Part shown: positions 6,769 through 7,408 of the stretch, one piece after another
Position numbering within the stretch: the stretch's first letter is position 1
How the letters are laid out: the number at the start of each line of letters is the position of its first letter
Assembly (NCBI GenBank): GCA_003132085.1
Contig: PKWO01000089.1
Span: forward strand, 1-7,408
Length of the DNA: 7,408 nucleotides
Direction: 5' to 3'
From: Oxalobacteraceae bacterium
GTDB taxonomy: Bacteria; Pseudomonadota; Gammaproteobacteria; Burkholderiales; Burkholderiaceae_D
Translations under genes and position numbers: made by a program
Notes under the pieces: generated by a model
Told to the model about the DNA's origin: nothing
The model's database searches: none
The model's input: the letters and a program-made list of their open reading frames with translations, nothing else

Positions 6769-7272
6769 ATGACAAACAAACCTTCCCCTCGCACCGCTGC
6801 CTCGCGCCAGGAACTCGAGGATTTCCTGTTCAACGAAGCGGCACTTCTGGATAACCTGCAGCTGAGCCAGTGGCTCGACCTCTTCACGCCCGATGCGCAT
6901 TACCTGATTCCCGCGCTGGACGTGCGCGACGCCGGCCCGCAGGACGCGCTCCACCTGGTGATGGATGATATGACGCGGCTGAAGTCGCGTGTTGCCCAGT
7001 ATCAGGGGCGGGCGATGTGGGTTGAAAATCCGCCGGCCCGTACCCGCCGGATAATTGCTAACGTGCGTACCCTCCCCAGTGAGGGTGACGAGATCCGGGT
7101 GACCGCTAACTTCATCGTCTACCGCATACGCAACGATACGGTGGATCCATATATCGGCCGCTATGAACATGTGCTGCTGCGTTCCGACGCCGGACTGCGG
7201 TTCAGGGAGCGTAAAGCGATCCTTGACCTCGAAGTGCTGCGTCCCGTCGGCAAGATCAGTATCTTTCTTTGA
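6769..7272 (+). CDS. Ring-hydroxylating oxygenase, small (beta) subunit
   Basis: The 167-residue product has the size and sequence pattern of the NTF2/SnoaL-fold beta subunits that pair with Rieske alpha subunits, commonly as alpha3beta3. Landmarks are the N-terminal helix ELEDFLFNEAALLDN (15-29), QWLDLFTPDAHYLIPA (34-49), RTRRIIANVR (91-100), NFIVYRIRND (114-123) and the typical C-terminus ILDLEVLRPVGKISIFL. No metal-binding motifs are expected or seen; the role is structural and may help shape the active site. GAGGAA upstream of the ATG and the 15-bp gap after the alpha stop codon indicate co-transcription. A strong hairpin begins four bases after its stop codon, suggesting the two-gene unit ends here. 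Confidence 0.94.
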   Translation: MTNKPSPRTAASRQELEDFLFNEAALLDNLQLSQWLDLFTPDAHYLIPALDVRDAGPQDALHLVMDDMTRLKSRVAQYQGRAMWVENPPARTRRIIANVRTLPSEGDEIRVTANFIVYRIRNDTVDPYIGRYEHVLLRSDAGLRFRERKAILDLEVLRPVGKISIFL

Positions 7273-7275
7273 GCC

Positions 7276-7305
7276 GCAGCCGCCGTCCATCCGGGCGGCG
7301 GCTGC
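7276..7305 (+). terminator. GC-rich hairpin after the beta subunit gene; possible terminator or mRNA 3' stabiliser
   Basis: GCAGCCGCCGTCC (7276-7288) pairs with GGGCGGCGGCTGC (7293-7305) through 13 pairs, one a G-T wobble, around the loop ATCC. It starts just after the TGA at 7270-7272. The stem is strong, but no T-tract follows, so it is not a textbook intrinsic terminator. It could protect the transcript 3' end or weaken read-through. Confidence 0.5.
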
Positions 7306-7354
7306 ATATGTCCACGTCCGTCACGCGCGCGGGCTCAGCTCGAAAGAAAAACAG

Positions 7355-7408
7355 ATGCCACGCTCGCGCCCGTCGGTCCCGCGTTCCTGGCTGGTCCTCG
7401 CCGGCTGC
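7355..7408 (+). CDS. Possible start of a further gene, cut by right edge
   Basis: An ATG at 7355 opens 18 codons, MPRSRPSVPRSWLVLAGC, to the window end. The basic start followed by WLVLAGC resembles the N-terminus of a membrane transporter such as an MFS permease, which would suit a catabolic cluster, but 18 residues cannot establish this. The upstream AAAGAAAAACAG is only a weak ribosome binding site. A different frame from 7308 also stays open to the edge, so this call is tentative. Confidence 0.25.
   Translation, partial: MPRSRPSVPRSWLVLAGC

Noticed and set aside
6601..7290. Minus-strand 229-codon frame across the end of alpha and all of beta
   Set aside because: It is antisense to two confidently identified oxygenase subunit genes and shows no family signature.

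Overview
The window looks like part of an aerobic catabolic gene cluster from a GC-rich proteobacterium. A Burkholderiales-type betaproteobacterium is my best guess, based only on composition, gene style and the enzyme mix; no marker gene is present to fix the taxon. It holds seven recognisable genes in two divergently transcribed units, and both ends of the window cut through the cluster.

Left unit, minus strand, reading 5281 down to 1. The order is a MenB/BadI-like crotonase, an AMP-forming acyl/aryl-CoA ligase, an enoyl-CoA hydratase, an NAD-dependent 3-hydroxyacyl-CoA dehydrogenase and a thiolase that runs off the left edge. Gaps are 22, 27 and 35 bp, and the last two genes share a 4-bp GTGA overlap, so this is almost certainly one operon. 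Together the enzymes can activate a carboxylic acid to its CoA thioester, possibly open a 2-oxo-cycloalkane-carboxyl-CoA ring, and run beta-oxidation to a thiolytic cleavage.

Centre, 5282-5436. This AT-rich intergenic region separates the two units. It contains a perfect inverted repeat with 21-bp arms and a 4-bp spacer (5352-5397). TTGACA boxes occur in both arms and once more just upstream. This is very probably the shared operator/promoter region for both operons.

Right unit, plus strand. It encodes a Rieske non-heme iron ring-hydroxylating oxygenase alpha subunit, related by remembered sequence features to the p-cumate/benzoate dioxygenase type, followed after 15 bp by its beta subunit. 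A strong GC-rich hairpin follows the beta stop codon, and then perhaps the first codons of another gene.

Taken together, an oxygenase hydroxylates an aromatic or alicyclic carboxylic acid (or its CoA ester), and the product is degraded as CoA thioesters rather than through an obvious ring-cleavage dioxygenase. No diol dehydrogenase, extradiol/intradiol dioxygenase, ferredoxin, ferredoxin reductase, acyl-CoA dehydrogenase or regulator is visible here. The substrate cannot be named from the sequence alone. The points most worth following are the long palindrome, the pairing of a Rieske oxygenase with a MenB/BadI-like enzyme, and that enzyme's apparent loss of a catalytic Asp.
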